Positions 1 to 9,530 of a DNA stretch of 33,592 bases are shown one piece after another. The notes under the pieces are model-generated. The model was not told the DNA's origin, did not search any database, and saw only the letters and a list, made by a program, of their open reading frames with translations. The position numbers and the translations under genes are program-made. Location of the stretch: the NCBI GenBank assembly GCA_003223425.1, contig QHVA01000113.1:1-33592 (forward strand), in the 5' to 3' direction. This DNA is from Gemmatimonadota bacterium (GTDB lineage: Bacteria > Gemmatimonadota > Gemmatimonadetes > Gemmatimonadales > Gemmatimonadaceae). Each line of letters starts with the position of its first letter. Positions within the stretch are counted from its first letter, which is position 1.

Positions 1-46
1 CGCTCGCATTACAGGTAGGCAAAGGTCATCGCGAGACCGCGAGGAG

Positions 47-134
47 GAAAGCTCCCCGCTAAACAGCTGCAAAGCTCTCCGCTCCCCGCTTCGGTTTTGT
101 GGATGGGAGCTCCCGCAACGATCCAAACCCCGCC
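47..134 (-). repeat. Intergenic repeat, copy 1 (half element)
   Basis: GAAAGCTCCCCGCTAAACAGCTGCAAAGCTCTCCGCTCCCCGCTTCGGTTTTGTGGATG...CCAAACCCCG matches the copies at 2.5, 4.0, 4.65 and 19.1 kb. Confidence 0.85.
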
Positions 135-186
135 GTGACGCTCAAAGCTTATTGCTGTCACCTTCGACCCGACCCATCATTCCGCC

Positions 187-2490
187 ATGAACCTGCTCCT
201 AGTGGCAACTACGCTGGTCTACATCGGCCGCGAGAACCAAGTCAACGTTCGCATCCCCCGCATCGAAACCGACGTAACCGTCGACGGCAACCTCAACGAG
301 CCGGTGTGGCAGCAAGCGGCCGTGCTCACTGGATTTTCTGAATTCTCACCGCACGATGGAATTCCGGCCGCCGACTCGACGCAGGTCCTCGTCTGGTACT
401 CGCCGAACGCGGTGTACTTCGGCATCCGCGCCTTCGAGCTGCACGGCGCTCCGCACGCCACGCTCGCCGATCGCGACAAGATCTCCGCCGACGACAACGT
501 CCAGATCCTGCTCGGCACCTTTCACGATCATCGCCAAGCCTACGTCTTCGCTGTGAATCCGCTCGGCGTCCAGATGGACGGCACCATCGTCGAGCAGGGA
601 CAAACTCTTACCGGAACCTGGACGCCCGCACTGTCGGGGCGCGTTGCACCGGATCTGAGTCAGGATTTCGTGTTCAGCTCGAAAGGTCGTTTGACCAACT
701 ACGGCTACGAGGTCGAGATCCGTATCCCGCTCAAGAGCCTCAAGTACCAATCGGGTGACGAGCAGAGCTGGGATCTCAACATCGTGCGCCAGGTTCAGCA
801 CTCCGGACACGAAGATTCATGGGCGCCGGCCAAACGCGCCAATACGTCGTTCCTCGCTCAGTCCGGCTCACTCGACGGATTGACTGGGCTTAGTCGCGGA
901 CTGGTGCTCGATGTGAATCCATCGCTCACACACAAAGTCACTGGCGGGCCGAGTCCAAGTGGATGGAAATACGATCGCGGCTCGCCGCAGCTGGGAGGGC
1001 GAGTGCAGTGGGGAATCACCAACACCCTCACCCTCAACGGCGCTGTGAATCCCGATTTCGCCGAAGTCGAGTCGGATGCTGGACAATTCGTGATTGATCC
1101 TCGACAGGCGCTGTTCTTTCCGGAGAAGCGGCCGTTCTTCCTCGAGGGACTGGACGCGTTCAACACGCCGCACAATCTCATTTACACTCGGCGCATCGCG
1201 AAGCCGGACGGCGCGCTCAAACTCACTGGTAAAGTCGCCGGCACCAGTATCGGAGTTCTCTCGGCAGCGGATGACCGCAGCCTGTCGCCATCCGGGCACG
1301 ATCGGGCTATCTACAACGTTCTCCGCGCACAGCGCGACATTGGCGGACAGTCGCGACTCGGCATCGCGTACACCGATCGCGTGCTCGGCGGAGACTACAA
1401 TCGCGTCGCTGACGTCGACGGGCGGATTGTTTTCGGACAGGTCTACAGCGCGTCGTTCCAGGCTGCCGGCAGCTTTGATAAAGCAAACGGAGTAGTGCGC
1501 AACGCGCCGTTGTGGGAAGGAATCTTTGCGCGCAACGGCAAGCAATTCGGTTTGCGTTACCTCTTCACCGGAATCAGTGACGACTTCCGTACCCGGAGCG
1601 GATTCATCTCGCGGCCCGGAATTGTGCGCGCGGATGTGGATCACCGCGCGACCTGGTTCGGCGAGCGCGGCGCAAAGTTGGAGACGCTAACCGGCGAGGT
1701 CATCCTGGACGACCAGTGGCAGTACTCGCATTTCATGCGTCGCGGCGACGCGCAGGACAAGAAGTTTCACCTGAGTGGGAGCGCGGGATTGCGAGGTGGT
1801 TGGAACGTTGGACTCGGCGTGTACTTCGAGACGTTCGGCTTCGACCAGGGGCTGTATTCCAACTATCGAATTCTGGCGCCGACAGGCGACACGTTGCCGT
1901 TCGTCGGCAGACCTCGCATCACCAATCACGACTACGTGCTCACGCTGGTGACTCCACAGTGGTCGATCTTCAGTGGGAATCTTCTGTATGTCGGTGGCCA
2001 GGACGAGAATTTCTTCGAGTGGGCGCAGGCCAACATCGATCTCATACAGCTCGGCGTTAATGTGAGGCCGAGTGATCGTGTTCGCGTAGACGGAACGTTT
2101 GCGTACCAGGACTATTGGCGGCGCAGCGATCACACGCTCGCCGGACGCAACATGATTCCGCGCGTGAAGCTCGAGTACCAGTTGACGCGCGCCATCTTCA
2201 TGCGACTCGTCGGAGAGTACGATCTCAGCGAGCACGACGATCTCCGCGACGAGACGCGGACGAACTATCCGCTCATCATCGACGGCCAGCTGGCGACTGC
2301 CGTGCGCGCGCGATCGATGCACGGCGACTACTTGTTTTCCTACCAGCCGACGCCGGGCACGGTGGTGTTCCTCGGCTACGGCAGCACGGCGAGCGGGGAG
2401 CCGGATCCGGCGCAGCGGTTCAATTGGCAGCCGCTGCGGCGGGCGTCGGATTATTTCTTTGCGAAGGTGAGCTACCTGCTTCGGCTGTAG
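187..2490 (+). CDS. DUF5916 domain-containing protein (CBM9-like N-terminus, outer-membrane beta-barrel-like C-terminus)
   Basis: 767-aa ORF; IPRIETDVTVDGNLNEPVWQQAA, WDLNIVRQVQHSGHEDSWAPAKR and FFPEKRPFFLEGLDAFNTPHNLIYTRRI are typical of DUF5916 proteins. Confidence 0.88.
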   Translation: MNLLLVATTLVYIGRENQVNVRIPRIETDVTVDGNLNEPVWQQAAVLTGFSEFSPHDGIPAADSTQVLVWYSPNAVYFGIRAFELHGAPHATLADRDKISADDNVQILLGTFHDHRQAYVFAVNPLGVQMDGTIVEQGQTLTGTWTPALSGRVAPDLSQDFVFSSKGRLTNYGYEVEIRIPLKSLKYQSGDEQSWDLNIVRQVQHSGHEDSWAPAKRANTSFLAQSGSLDGLTGLSRGLVLDVNPSLTHKVTGGPSPSGWKYDRGSPQLGGRVQWGITNTLTLNGAVNPDFAEVESDAGQFVIDPRQALFFPEKRPFFLEGLDAFNTPHNLIYTRRIAKPDGALKLTGKVAGTSIGVLSAADDRSLSPSGHDRAIYNVLRAQRDIGGQSRLGIAYTDRVLGGDYNRVADVDGRIVFGQVYSASFQAAGSFDKANGVVRNAPLWEGIFARNGKQFGLRYLFTGISDDFRTRSGFISRPGIVRADVDHRATWFGERGAKLETLTGEVILDDQWQYSHFMRRGDAQDKKFHLSGSAGLRGGWNVGLGVYFETFGFDQGLYSNYRILAPTGDTLPFVGRPRITNHDYVLTLVTPQWSIFSGNLLYVGGQDENFFEWAQANIDLIQLGVNVRPSDRVRVDGTFAYQDYWRRSDHTLAGRNMIPRVKLEYQLTRAIFMRLVGEYDLSEHDDLRDETRTNYPLIIDGQLATAVRARSMHGDYLFSYQPTPGTVVFLGYGSTASGEPDPAQRFNWQPLRRASDYFFAKVSYLLRL

Positions 2491-2493
2491 GGC

Positions 2494-2664
2494 GGGCTTG
2501 AGATCGTTTCGCTAGTCGGCATCCACAGAACAGAAGCGGGGAGCGGAGAGCTAAGCAGCCTCGTAGCTGGCAGCTTTCAAAGCGCGCTGGAAGAAAGCTC
2601 CTGGCTTAGTAGCTGCGAAGCTCTCCGCTCCCCGCTTCAGTATTCGATGTCTCTACGCGCCGCC
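2494..2664 (+). repeat. Intergenic repeat, copy 2 (full palindromic element)
   Basis: GAAGCGGGGAGCGGAGAGCT (2533-2552) is a perfect inverted repeat of AGCTCTCCGCTCCCCGCTTC (2619-2638); flanks CATCCACAGAAC and CAGTATTCGATGT are shared with copy 3. Confidence 0.9.
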
Positions 2665-3895
2665 GCTCCGCCGGACTCGTCGCCTTTCGCCGTAAAGGGA
2701 GCGCGATAGCAAAGATGGATCCTCCGTCATCCGGGTATTCCGCCCACGCGCGCCCGCCCAGCGACTCGGCCGCCTCGCGAACGATGTTGAGGCCGAGGCC
2801 AGTGCCTTCGATCGAGCTCATACCCTCGTGCGCGCGGAAGAAACGCTCGAACAGCTTATCGCGCTTGTCAGGCGGGACGCCGATGCCGTTGTCGCGAACG
2901 CGAACCACGACTCTCCTCTCTCCGTCGTCCGTCTGCTCCTCCGCGCCCGAGATCTCGACGAATCGCTGAGGCTTTGCCGGATCGGCATACTTGATCGCGT
3001 TGGAGAGATAATTCTTCACGCAGAGCTCGATGACGGCAGCACTGACTTCGATGTCCGGCATTCCAGATACGATGCGCACATCGATCTTCGCGCTCTGCGC
3101 AGCTTCGCGTACCTGCCGAACCGCTTCACCCACCGCCTCGGCGAGCTTCACGTTTCGGTGCTGGCGTGGGTCGTCACCATCTGCCCTCGAGAGAATCAGA
3201 ACGTTCTCCACTGTGTTTCGCATCTCTCTCGCGTTCCTGAGAACAATTTCCTCGAGGTCGGCGCGCTTGGAGGAGGGCATTTCGGAAAGCTCGTTCAGAA
3301 CGGTGCTGGCGCCGAGTATTGCGCCGACCCGGTTTTTGATCTCGTGTGAGATCACCCTGTTGAATACGCGGAGCCGCTCCTCTCGCTCGGCAACGTGCCT
3401 GTCGGCGAGCAGCAGAAAGTGAGTCATCGTCGTTTGCTGGATGATCGTCACCGCCCGATAGAGACGGGCGCCGCACGCCATCAACTCACTCTTCTCGCAC
3501 GGCTCCTTGACTTGCTCGACGGTTGTCGTGAAGAACTCGAACAGAATTCCGCCGAGGAATTCGTACTCCTTGAGGATCTCGTAGGCGTCGAAGCCCTGCT
3601 TGTGGCGGAGCTCGCCGAGCTCCATCGCTTTGGCGACGACCGGCATGTCGACGCCGATCTCGGCGGCCGGATTCTTCACGTAATCGGCGACCCCGTCGAT
3701 GAGCAGCGGGACGTGGTCGAGCAAGTCATTGGTGGGGAACACACGATTCCGGTCGAGCGAGACGCGACTGGCGATCCGGTCCAGCCACTGCACCGTCAGA
3801 TCGTGCCTGGCCCGCCTGAGTCTCTCGGCGAGTACCCCCGCGAGCGGACAATCAATCTCGACTCTCGACACCCCTGACTGCTGTTCTGGCCTCAT
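2606..3895 (-). CDS. Sensor histidine kinase with RsbRD-like N-terminal domain
   Basis: H-box RVFNRVISHEIKNRVGAILGAS, N-box ELCVKNYLSNAIKYA, G boxes RVRDNGIGVPPDKRDKLFERFF and GTGLGLNIVREAAESLGG. Start placed at MRPEQQSG (3895), because the upstream part of the ORF is repeat DNA. Confidence 0.88.
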   Translation of the reverse strand: MRPEQQSGVSRVEIDCPLAGVLAERLRRARHDLTVQWLDRIASRVSLDRNRVFPTNDLLDHVPLLIDGVADYVKNPAAEIGVDMPVVAKAMELGELRHKQGFDAYEILKEYEFLGGILFEFFTTTVEQVKEPCEKSELMACGARLYRAVTIIQQTTMTHFLLLADRHVAEREERLRVFNRVISHEIKNRVGAILGASTVLNELSEMPSSKRADLEEIVLRNAREMRNTVENVLILSRADGDDPRQHRNVKLAEAVGEAVRQVREAAQSAKIDVRIVSGMPDIEVSAAVIELCVKNYLSNAIKYADPAKPQRFVEISGAEEQTDDGERRVVVRVRDNGIGVPPDKRDKLFERFFRAHEGMSSIEGTGLGLNIVREAAESLGGRAWAEYPDDGGSIFAIALPLRRKATSPAERRRVETSNTEAGSGELRSY

Positions 3896-3948
3896 CCCAG
3901 CTCCTTTGCAGCCGATGGAAATGCAGGTGCCGGGCCAGGGCGCGGGGT

Positions 3949-4110
3949 CGAAATTCGGGGGCGCTACCGGGCGTCCACAGAACTGAAGCGGGGAGCGGAG
4001 AGCTTGACAGCGTTCAAGCTGGGAGCAGCCCCAAAGAAGCTTCCGCGCTAAGCGGCTGCAAAGCTCTCCGCTCCACGCTTCAGTATTCGATGTGCGTAGA
4101 TGGCGGCGTT
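3949..4110 (+). repeat. Intergenic repeat, copy 3 (full palindromic element)
   Basis: GAAGCGGGGAGCGGAGAGCT (3985-4004) pairs with AGCTCTCCGCTCCACGCTTC (4062-4081, one mismatch); same flanks as copy 2. Confidence 0.9.
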
Positions 4111-4151
4111 CCGCTTGCGACCCAGTCCCTGTCGGAGTACAGTTCGCGCCA

Positions 4152-4619
4152 ATGCTCCGCGTCACCCTCGCCGCGCTCCACCTATTCGCACTCGCCTTCG
4201 GGCTTGGCGCCGTTTATGTGCGGGGGCGTTCACTCACCGAGCGCCCTTTGACTCTGGGTGCGGTGCGACGAGCATTCGTTGCCGACTCGTGGTGGGGTAT
4301 TGCTGCGGGACTGTGGATCGCAACCGGACTCTGGCGACTCTTCGCCGGCACCGAAAAGGCGACGAGTTACTATCTGCACAACGATGCGTTCTTCGCCAAG
4401 ATGGCCCTGCTCATCATCATCCTCGCGCTGGAGATATGGCCGATGATGACGCTCATCCGCTGGCGTAAGGCAGTGGCGAAATCGAGCGACGCGTGGCAAC
4501 CCGACGAGATCGTCGCCGGCCGGATCACGAAAATCAGCTACATCCAGGCAGCACTCGGCTTGGCGATGGTCGTGGCAGCGGTGTTGATGGCCCGCGGATA
4601 TGGTTACCGCGGTCCGTAG
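4152..4619 (+). CDS. DUF2214 family membrane protein
   Basis: MLRVTLAALHLFALAFGLGAVYVRGRSL...LHNDAFFAKMALLIIILALEIWPMMTLIRWR; about four TM segments. The ORF-track start at 4092 lies in repeat DNA. Confidence 0.8.
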   Translation: MLRVTLAALHLFALAFGLGAVYVRGRSLTERPLTLGAVRRAFVADSWWGIAAGLWIATGLWRLFAGTEKATSYYLHNDAFFAKMALLIIILALEIWPMMTLIRWRKAVAKSSDAWQPDEIVAGRITKISYIQAALGLAMVVAAVLMARGYGYRGP

Positions 4620-4646
4620 GAAGCGCGAGCCGAGGAGCGCGAGTAT

Positions 4647-4733
4647 GAAAGCTTACGGCTAATAAGCTGCAAAGCTCTCCGCTCCCCGCTTCAGTCCTGT
4701 GGATGTCAGCCAGCGCAGCGGTCTAAACCCCGA
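4647..4733 (-). repeat. Intergenic repeat, copy 4 (half element)
   Basis: GAAAGCTTACGGCTAATAAGCTGCAAAGCTCTCCGCTCCCCGCTTCAGTCCTGTGGATGTCAGCCAGCGCAGCGGTCTAAACCCCG. Confidence 0.88.
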
Positions 4734-5919
4734 CGATATGCTCGCGCCTGAACCCCAGCCCAATCAATCTCGCCGGGATGCGCTGCAAAACGGGAATCGC
4801 CCCGAGCGCCCGGACAACGAGCGGCGGCTTCATTCGTCCCGCGCTGCCGAGCACCCGCTTGATGATATTGTTCTGAATCAGGAGCTGCACGCGCTGCGTA
4901 ATGCGCGTTGGCAGCTCGCGTCGCTGCTGCACTCGCCGCAGCGCCTCGATCGGAATGCTCGAGTCCCGCCGAAACTCGGGAATCAGGATGTTCGCCGCCG
5001 CGACTGCATCCTGCACCGCAAGGTTGATCCCCACTCCGGCGATCGGCGACATCGCGTGCGCTGCGTCTCCAATGCAGAGGAGCCCGGGCCGGTACCACTC
5101 GCGCAGCCGATTGACCTGAACCGTCAGCAGCTTGACGTCGTCCCAATCGCGGAGCTCGCTGACACGATCTTTTAAGAACGGATTCATCTGCACGATGTCG
5201 GCGCGAAGAGCGTCGATGCCACCACGCCGAATCTCGTCGAATCCTCCTTTCGGAATGACGAGCGCGCACTGCCAATAATCCCCGCGATCGAGCATCACGA
5301 AAACACGTCCAAAATCGATGCGGCCGAATAGCTGCTCGGGATCCCCGGCTCGTTTCGACAATCGCATCCAGAGCGCATCCATGGGCGAGCCGAAGTCAAT
5401 CGGCTGAAGTCCGGCCTCCTCGCGCACGTGAGAATCCCGCCCATCGGCCGCAACCACCAGATCGGCGCGCATTTCACGCTCGCCCTTCGACGTCTTAACG
5501 CGCACGCCGATGACGCGCTGGCCATCGAAGACGAGCCCGGTCACTTCCGCTTCCATCTCCAATTGGAACAACGGGTACTTCCGGCCCTGATCGGCCAGGA
5601 AGTTCAGAAAATCCCACTGCGGCATGAACGCCAGGAACTTGCAGTGCACCGGCAGGTGACTGAAGTCGCCGAGCACGAGCGTGGTGTCGCCGATCTGACC
5701 AGTGAGCTTGCGCACCCTTGAGTGCGGAAGCTTGAGGAACTCGTTAATGAGGCCGAGCTCGTAGAGGATCTCCAGAGTCGACGGGTGCACAGTGTCGCCG
5801 CGGAAATCCCTGAAGAAATCGGCGTGCTTCTCGAGCACTGTAACGCTGATACCCGCGCGCCCGAGGAGATAGCCGAGCATCATTCCGGCGGGCCCGCCAC
5901 CAACGATGCAGCAGTTCAC
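4723..5919 (-). CDS. FAD-dependent monooxygenase/oxidoreductase (UbiH/PHBH-like)
   Basis: N-terminal CCIVGGGPAGMMLGYLLGRAGISVTVLEKH (GxGxxG), DLVVAADGRDSHVR, LLCIGDAAHAMSPIAGVGINLAVQDAV. Confidence 0.9.
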   Translation of the reverse strand: MNCCIVGGGPAGMMLGYLLGRAGISVTVLEKHADFFRDFRGDTVHPSTLEILYELGLINEFLKLPHSRVRKLTGQIGDTTLVLGDFSHLPVHCKFLAFMPQWDFLNFLADQGRKYPLFQLEMEAEVTGLVFDGQRVIGVRVKTSKGEREMRADLVVAADGRDSHVREEAGLQPIDFGSPMDALWMRLSKRAGDPEQLFGRIDFGRVFVMLDRGDYWQCALVIPKGGFDEIRRGGIDALRADIVQMNPFLKDRVSELRDWDDVKLLTVQVNRLREWYRPGLLCIGDAAHAMSPIAGVGINLAVQDAVAAANILIPEFRRDSSIPIEALRRVQQRRELPTRITQRVQLLIQNNIIKRVLGSAGRMKPPLVVRALGAIPVLQRIPARLIGLGFRREHIVGV

Positions 5920-6074
5920 GAATTAGTATAGGTCATTCAGGGTGACGGCGATATTCTGTTCGCAATAATTACTCCGGATTTTCTCTGTCTTTCAAGGATC
6001 TGAAGACAAAACTCACGAGATTAATCGTCGATCAGCGGCTGCTCCTCCTGATCTACGTCTCCGCGGCACTCATC

Positions 6075-7166
6075 GTGACTATCCAGCGCGGGGTCTTCGG
6101 ATTCCCGAACGACTTTGCAATCTTCCGCGCCTCTTTCTGGAATTTGCTCGCGAACAGAGACCTGTACGTGCTGCGCCTGGATCAGGCGCGCGACTACTTC
6201 AAGTATTCCCCATCATTCGCGCTGCTGTTTGCTCCCTTCGCCGTCCTTCCATTCGTTGCAGGTCTCTTTCTCTGGAATGTTGTCAATGCGCTCGCGATTT
6301 TTTTCGCGCTGAGACTGCTCCTGCCTCGGGATCAGTGGGCCCTCGCGCAAGCGCTAGTGGCACTACCGACGCTTCGCTCCATTCAGTCGTCTCAAAGCAA
6401 TGCTCTCGTCGCGGCACTCATCATCTTTGCCTTCGTTAGCTACGAACGCGCCTGGCTCTGGCGCGGTGGAATCTCAACCGCACTCGGCGCCGTCACCAAA
6501 ATATTCCCACTTGCAGCTTTAACCTTCGCTCTGCCTCGCCCTGATCGAGTGCGGGCGATACTGATAACGATTGGCAGCACGGCAATTCTGGTCGCGCTTC
6601 CACTCCTTGTAATCTCGCCGGCCGCGCTTGTCGCTCAGTATGAGTCGTGGGGGGCGCTCCAGGGACGCGAAACCGCCCTCGTCGGGTCGAGTGCGATGGA
6701 GCTTTTCCGCGACGCCGGTATTACGTGGCCAGCTTGGCCGGTGCAGCTGATCGCAAGCGCAGTCGTTCTCGCGGTGCTGGTCCTGCGAATGCGCGATTGG
6801 AATGACAGAAAGTTGCGGCTGCACTTCCTCGGCTTCGTGATGGTGTTCTGCGTAGTTTTCAACCACCGCGCCGAACGTCAGTCCGCGGTAATCGCGCTGT
6901 GCGGAATGGTCGTCTGGTACCTCGTGTCCCCGCGGTCCACCTGGCGAACCGCGCTATTCGCCATTGTGTATTTCCTGGTTGCGTTGACCAGTTCGAGCTT
7001 GATGCCTGATGCGATCAAGCAAATCCTATCGGCGCAATTGCGATTCTCTATTCCGCTCACGATCGTCTGGCTGGTAATGCTGGGCGAGCTGGCTCTCGTG
7101 CGAAACAATCGACGGCCGATCGCCGCCGGCGAAGCTGGTCAGCCTCACCCCGCAGCGATCGAGTAG
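6075..7166 (+). CDS. GT87-like (DUF2029) polyprenyl-phosphate-sugar-dependent glycosyltransferase, integral membrane
   Basis: 363-aa polytopic protein; LRLDQARDYFKYSPSFALLFAPFAVLPFVAGLFLWNVVNALAIFFALRLLLP is typical of GT87. GTG start given by the track; a start further upstream in frame (about 6000) is possible. Confidence 0.75.
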   Translation: MTIQRGVFGFPNDFAIFRASFWNLLANRDLYVLRLDQARDYFKYSPSFALLFAPFAVLPFVAGLFLWNVVNALAIFFALRLLLPRDQWALAQALVALPTLRSIQSSQSNALVAALIIFAFVSYERAWLWRGGISTALGAVTKIFPLAALTFALPRPDRVRAILITIGSTAILVALPLLVISPAALVAQYESWGALQGRETALVGSSAMELFRDAGITWPAWPVQLIASAVVLAVLVLRMRDWNDRKLRLHFLGFVMVFCVVFNHRAERQSAVIALCGMVVWYLVSPRSTWRTALFAIVYFLVALTSSSLMPDAIKQILSAQLRFSIPLTIVWLVMLGELALVRNNRRPIAAGEAGQPHPAAIE

Positions 7167-7979
7167 GTCACGAAATTCGCGGGAACACAGAACCCTCAGC
7201 TCTGTTTCTCGCTCGGCTATATAACTGTCTTGCTCGGCGAGTGACGCATCAGCGTAACCCGGATGGACCATCAGCTCCGTCGTTCCCGCCGGCAATCGAG
7301 GAATCAAAGCGAACAGTCGCGATGCGAATGATTTGCCGCCGTGCAGTGAGATGCCGACAAAGCGATCTGCACCGCCGTAGGCACTAGTTACACCTGAGAG
7401 CCGAGCGCAAAAGAGAAGTCCGGCTTTCTTGAGCGCAGCTCGCCATTCGCGCGCATCAAAACCGAGCGGCTCGCAAAGAACGCGCACGCGAGAAATTCCT
7501 CTCGATGCCGCGGCTGTCGAGACCGCCGGGAAGATTGCTGGGTGAATGTGGATGTGGCGATGGCTGTCCAGATGCGTCGGCGGAAATCCAGCTTCGATCA
7601 TTCGGTCGATCTGTGCCTGGCACTCGCGCAAAAGCTCGGCTCCGTCCAGACGTCCAAGCGAAGCGCGCGCGACCAATGCTGGCAAAGCGTAGAAATCGTC
7701 AGTTTTACTTCGTGTCAGTGATGGCGCGTCGGTGAGGGGGCGGCCGAGAGTGAGATTGAGGTGAATGCCAAGTGAGAGTGACGGGAGAGGAGAGGCGCGC
7801 GACACCACACGGTCGAGAGCGTCCGCAAAGCTCGGCAGATTGACGATCATCGAAGCGGATGTGACGACGCCAGCTTCTGCCGCCTCGATTATTCCGATGT
7901 TGACGCCGCGCGAGATTCCGAAATCGTCGGCGTTGATGATGAGTTTCTTCGGACTACGCGTAGATCCCACGCGCACCAT
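7026..7979 (-). CDS. YdjC/ChbG family carbohydrate deacetylase
   Basis: LIINADDFGISRGVNIGIIEAAEAGVVTSASMIVN and PTHLDSHRHIHIHPAIF carry the metal-binding Asp/His residues of the family. Confidence 0.88.
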   Translation of the reverse strand: MVRVGSTRSPKKLIINADDFGISRGVNIGIIEAAEAGVVTSASMIVNLPSFADALDRVVSRASPLPSLSLGIHLNLTLGRPLTDAPSLTRSKTDDFYALPALVARASLGRLDGAELLRECQAQIDRMIEAGFPPTHLDSHRHIHIHPAIFPAVSTAAASRGISRVRVLCEPLGFDAREWRAALKKAGLLFCARLSGVTSAYGGADRFVGISLHGGKSFASRLFALIPRLPAGTTELMVHPGYADASLAEQDSYIAERETELRVLCSREFRDLLDRCGVRLTSFAGGDRPSIVSHESQLAQHYQPDDRERNRESQLRR

Positions 7980-8760
7980 TTAGCCGAACACGAAGCAGAT
8001 CCATCAGCATCCCGGCTCCGTGCCTGGCAAACGAGATCGTACTCGGCTCGTCGCTGTAGTAGAAATCGACCGGCACCTGCTCGATCTTCAAGCCGTGCAG
8101 ACGCGCGATGAAGAGACATTCGAGATCGAAGCCGAAACCGCAGAGAGTCTGACGCGAGAAGACTATCTCGGCAGCACGGGCAGTGAAACCTTTGAGTCCA
8201 GCCTGGGTGTCGAGAATGCCGGGAAGGAGAATTTGTTGCGACAATAGGTTGAAGAGGCGGCTCATCAAGTGCCGGGTGTAGAGATAGTGAAAAAAAGTCG
8301 GGCTCATCACGTATCGTGACTCCGGCAGCACGCGGCACGCAATCGCCAGATCGCTCCCCGCTTCCAACGCGAGCAAAAGCTTGTTGATCTGGCAGCTGGG
8401 GTACGCCAAATCGGAGTCGACGAAGATTCGATAGTCTCCACTCGCGTGGAGCATCCCGCGCGCGACCGCGTGCCCCTTGCCCCGATTTGTTTCGTTCCTC
8501 AGGACGACCGTCGAGTCATTGTTTTCCGCGAAGGCGATGGCGATTCTCTGCGTCGAGCGCTCGCTGCAATCGTCCACAACGACTATCTCGCTTGAGAAGT
8601 CCAGTCGGGCGCGAAAGTCCCGCAGGTGGGTGAGAGTCGCCGACAGCTTGTGTCCACCGTTCCAGGTCGGGATGACAATCGACAAGCGCGGCCTCGCCGG
8701 TTCTGGCACCGGAGGGCGGGGACGGTAGCGCTGCTGAGCCTGAGCTTCAACAAAAGCCAT
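7954..8760 (-). CDS. Glycosyltransferase family 2 (dolichyl/polyprenyl-phosphate sugar synthase-like)
   Basis: RLSIVIPTWNGGHKLSATLTHL, VDDCSERST, GKGHAVARGMLHASGDYRIFVDSDLAYP. Overlaps the deacetylase start by 26 nt. Confidence 0.9.
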   Translation of the reverse strand: MAFVEAQAQQRYRPRPPVPEPARPRLSIVIPTWNGGHKLSATLTHLRDFRARLDFSSEIVVVDDCSERSTQRIAIAFAENNDSTVVLRNETNRGKGHAVARGMLHASGDYRIFVDSDLAYPSCQINKLLLALEAGSDLAIACRVLPESRYVMSPTFFHYLYTRHLMSRLFNLLSQQILLPGILDTQAGLKGFTARAAEIVFSRQTLCGFGFDLECLFIARLHGLKIEQVPVDFYYSDEPSTISFARHGAGMLMDLLRVRLNGARGIYA

Positions 8761-8847
8761 GGGTTGTGCGTATTTAACCCCTTTTTCTTTTAGCGCAAGG
8801 CTGAGGCCCAGAGGCCTCGAGGATATGCCGAGCGGCTTACAGCAGCA

Positions 8848-9513
8848 TTACAACCTCTTTTGGGCGGCGAACAAAACGTCCGCGAAGAAGGCTGCGCCGC
8901 CGGGTAGGGAGCGCACTATGAATCCGGCGCTTTCCATCAGGCTTGTCCACTCACGTGCTCCCCTAAAGCTCAGTGTAGCGCCGGTCGATCGAGTGAACCC
9001 GATGCCTGTGGCGAGGCGTTCGTAGAGTCGATTCGCGGCGGCTTTCAAGCCAGCGTCCGAGTCGATCTCGCGTACGACCAGAACACCACTGGGAGCGACG
9101 ACACGCGCCGCTTCGCTGATCAGGAGTTGTTGGTCCCTTGGATCGAAATAGTGGAGGATGTCGATCATGGCGATGCCGTCGAGCGACGCCGATGCGAACG
9201 AGCCGAGGCTCTCCTTGAGGTCGCCCACCTCGAACCTTGGCCGGGAAGAAGTCGGCAGTCTAAGCGCTGCCGCTTCTGCAAGTCGAACGCGCTCAGCATC
9301 GTGGTCGATGCCGATGATCTCGCGCTTATCGGATCCGACGGCTAGCGCCAGCGCGAGGAGACCATGCCCCGACCCAAGATCCAGAATCCGTCCGCGCCCG
9401 GGGAGCGCGGATGCAATGCGGTCGTACGGAGTCAGGATCGAGCGCAGCCACAGAAAGCAACGCGTCGAGAGCGGCGCTTCGGCGAAGAATCGAATTTGCA
9501 TCAAGAAAGACAC
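8848..9513 (-). CDS. Class I SAM-dependent methyltransferase
   Basis: [22 protein letters not shown] (motif I), [22 protein letters not shown]. Confidence 0.85.
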   Translation of the reverse strand: MSFLMQIRFFAEAPLSTRCFLWLRSILTPYDRIASALPGRGRILDLGSGHGLLALALAVGSDKREIIGIDHDAERVRLAEAAALRLPTSSRPRFEVGDLKESLGSFASASLDGIAMIDILHYFDPRDQQLLISEAARVVAPSGVLVVREIDSDAGLKAAANRLYERLATGIGFTRSTGATLSFRGAREWTSLMESAGFIVRSLPGGAAFFADVLFAAQKRL

Positions 9514-9530
9514 CCCGTTCTGATACCAAA

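Noticed and set aside
868-1644. 258-aa minus ORF inside the DUF5916 gene
   Set aside because: Antisense shadow ORF in GC-rich DNA; the plus strand has clear family motifs.
4092-4151. N-terminal extension of the DUF2214 ORF
   Set aside because: It starts in repeat-derived DNA; the internal ATG at 4152 begins the hydrophobic family N-terminus.
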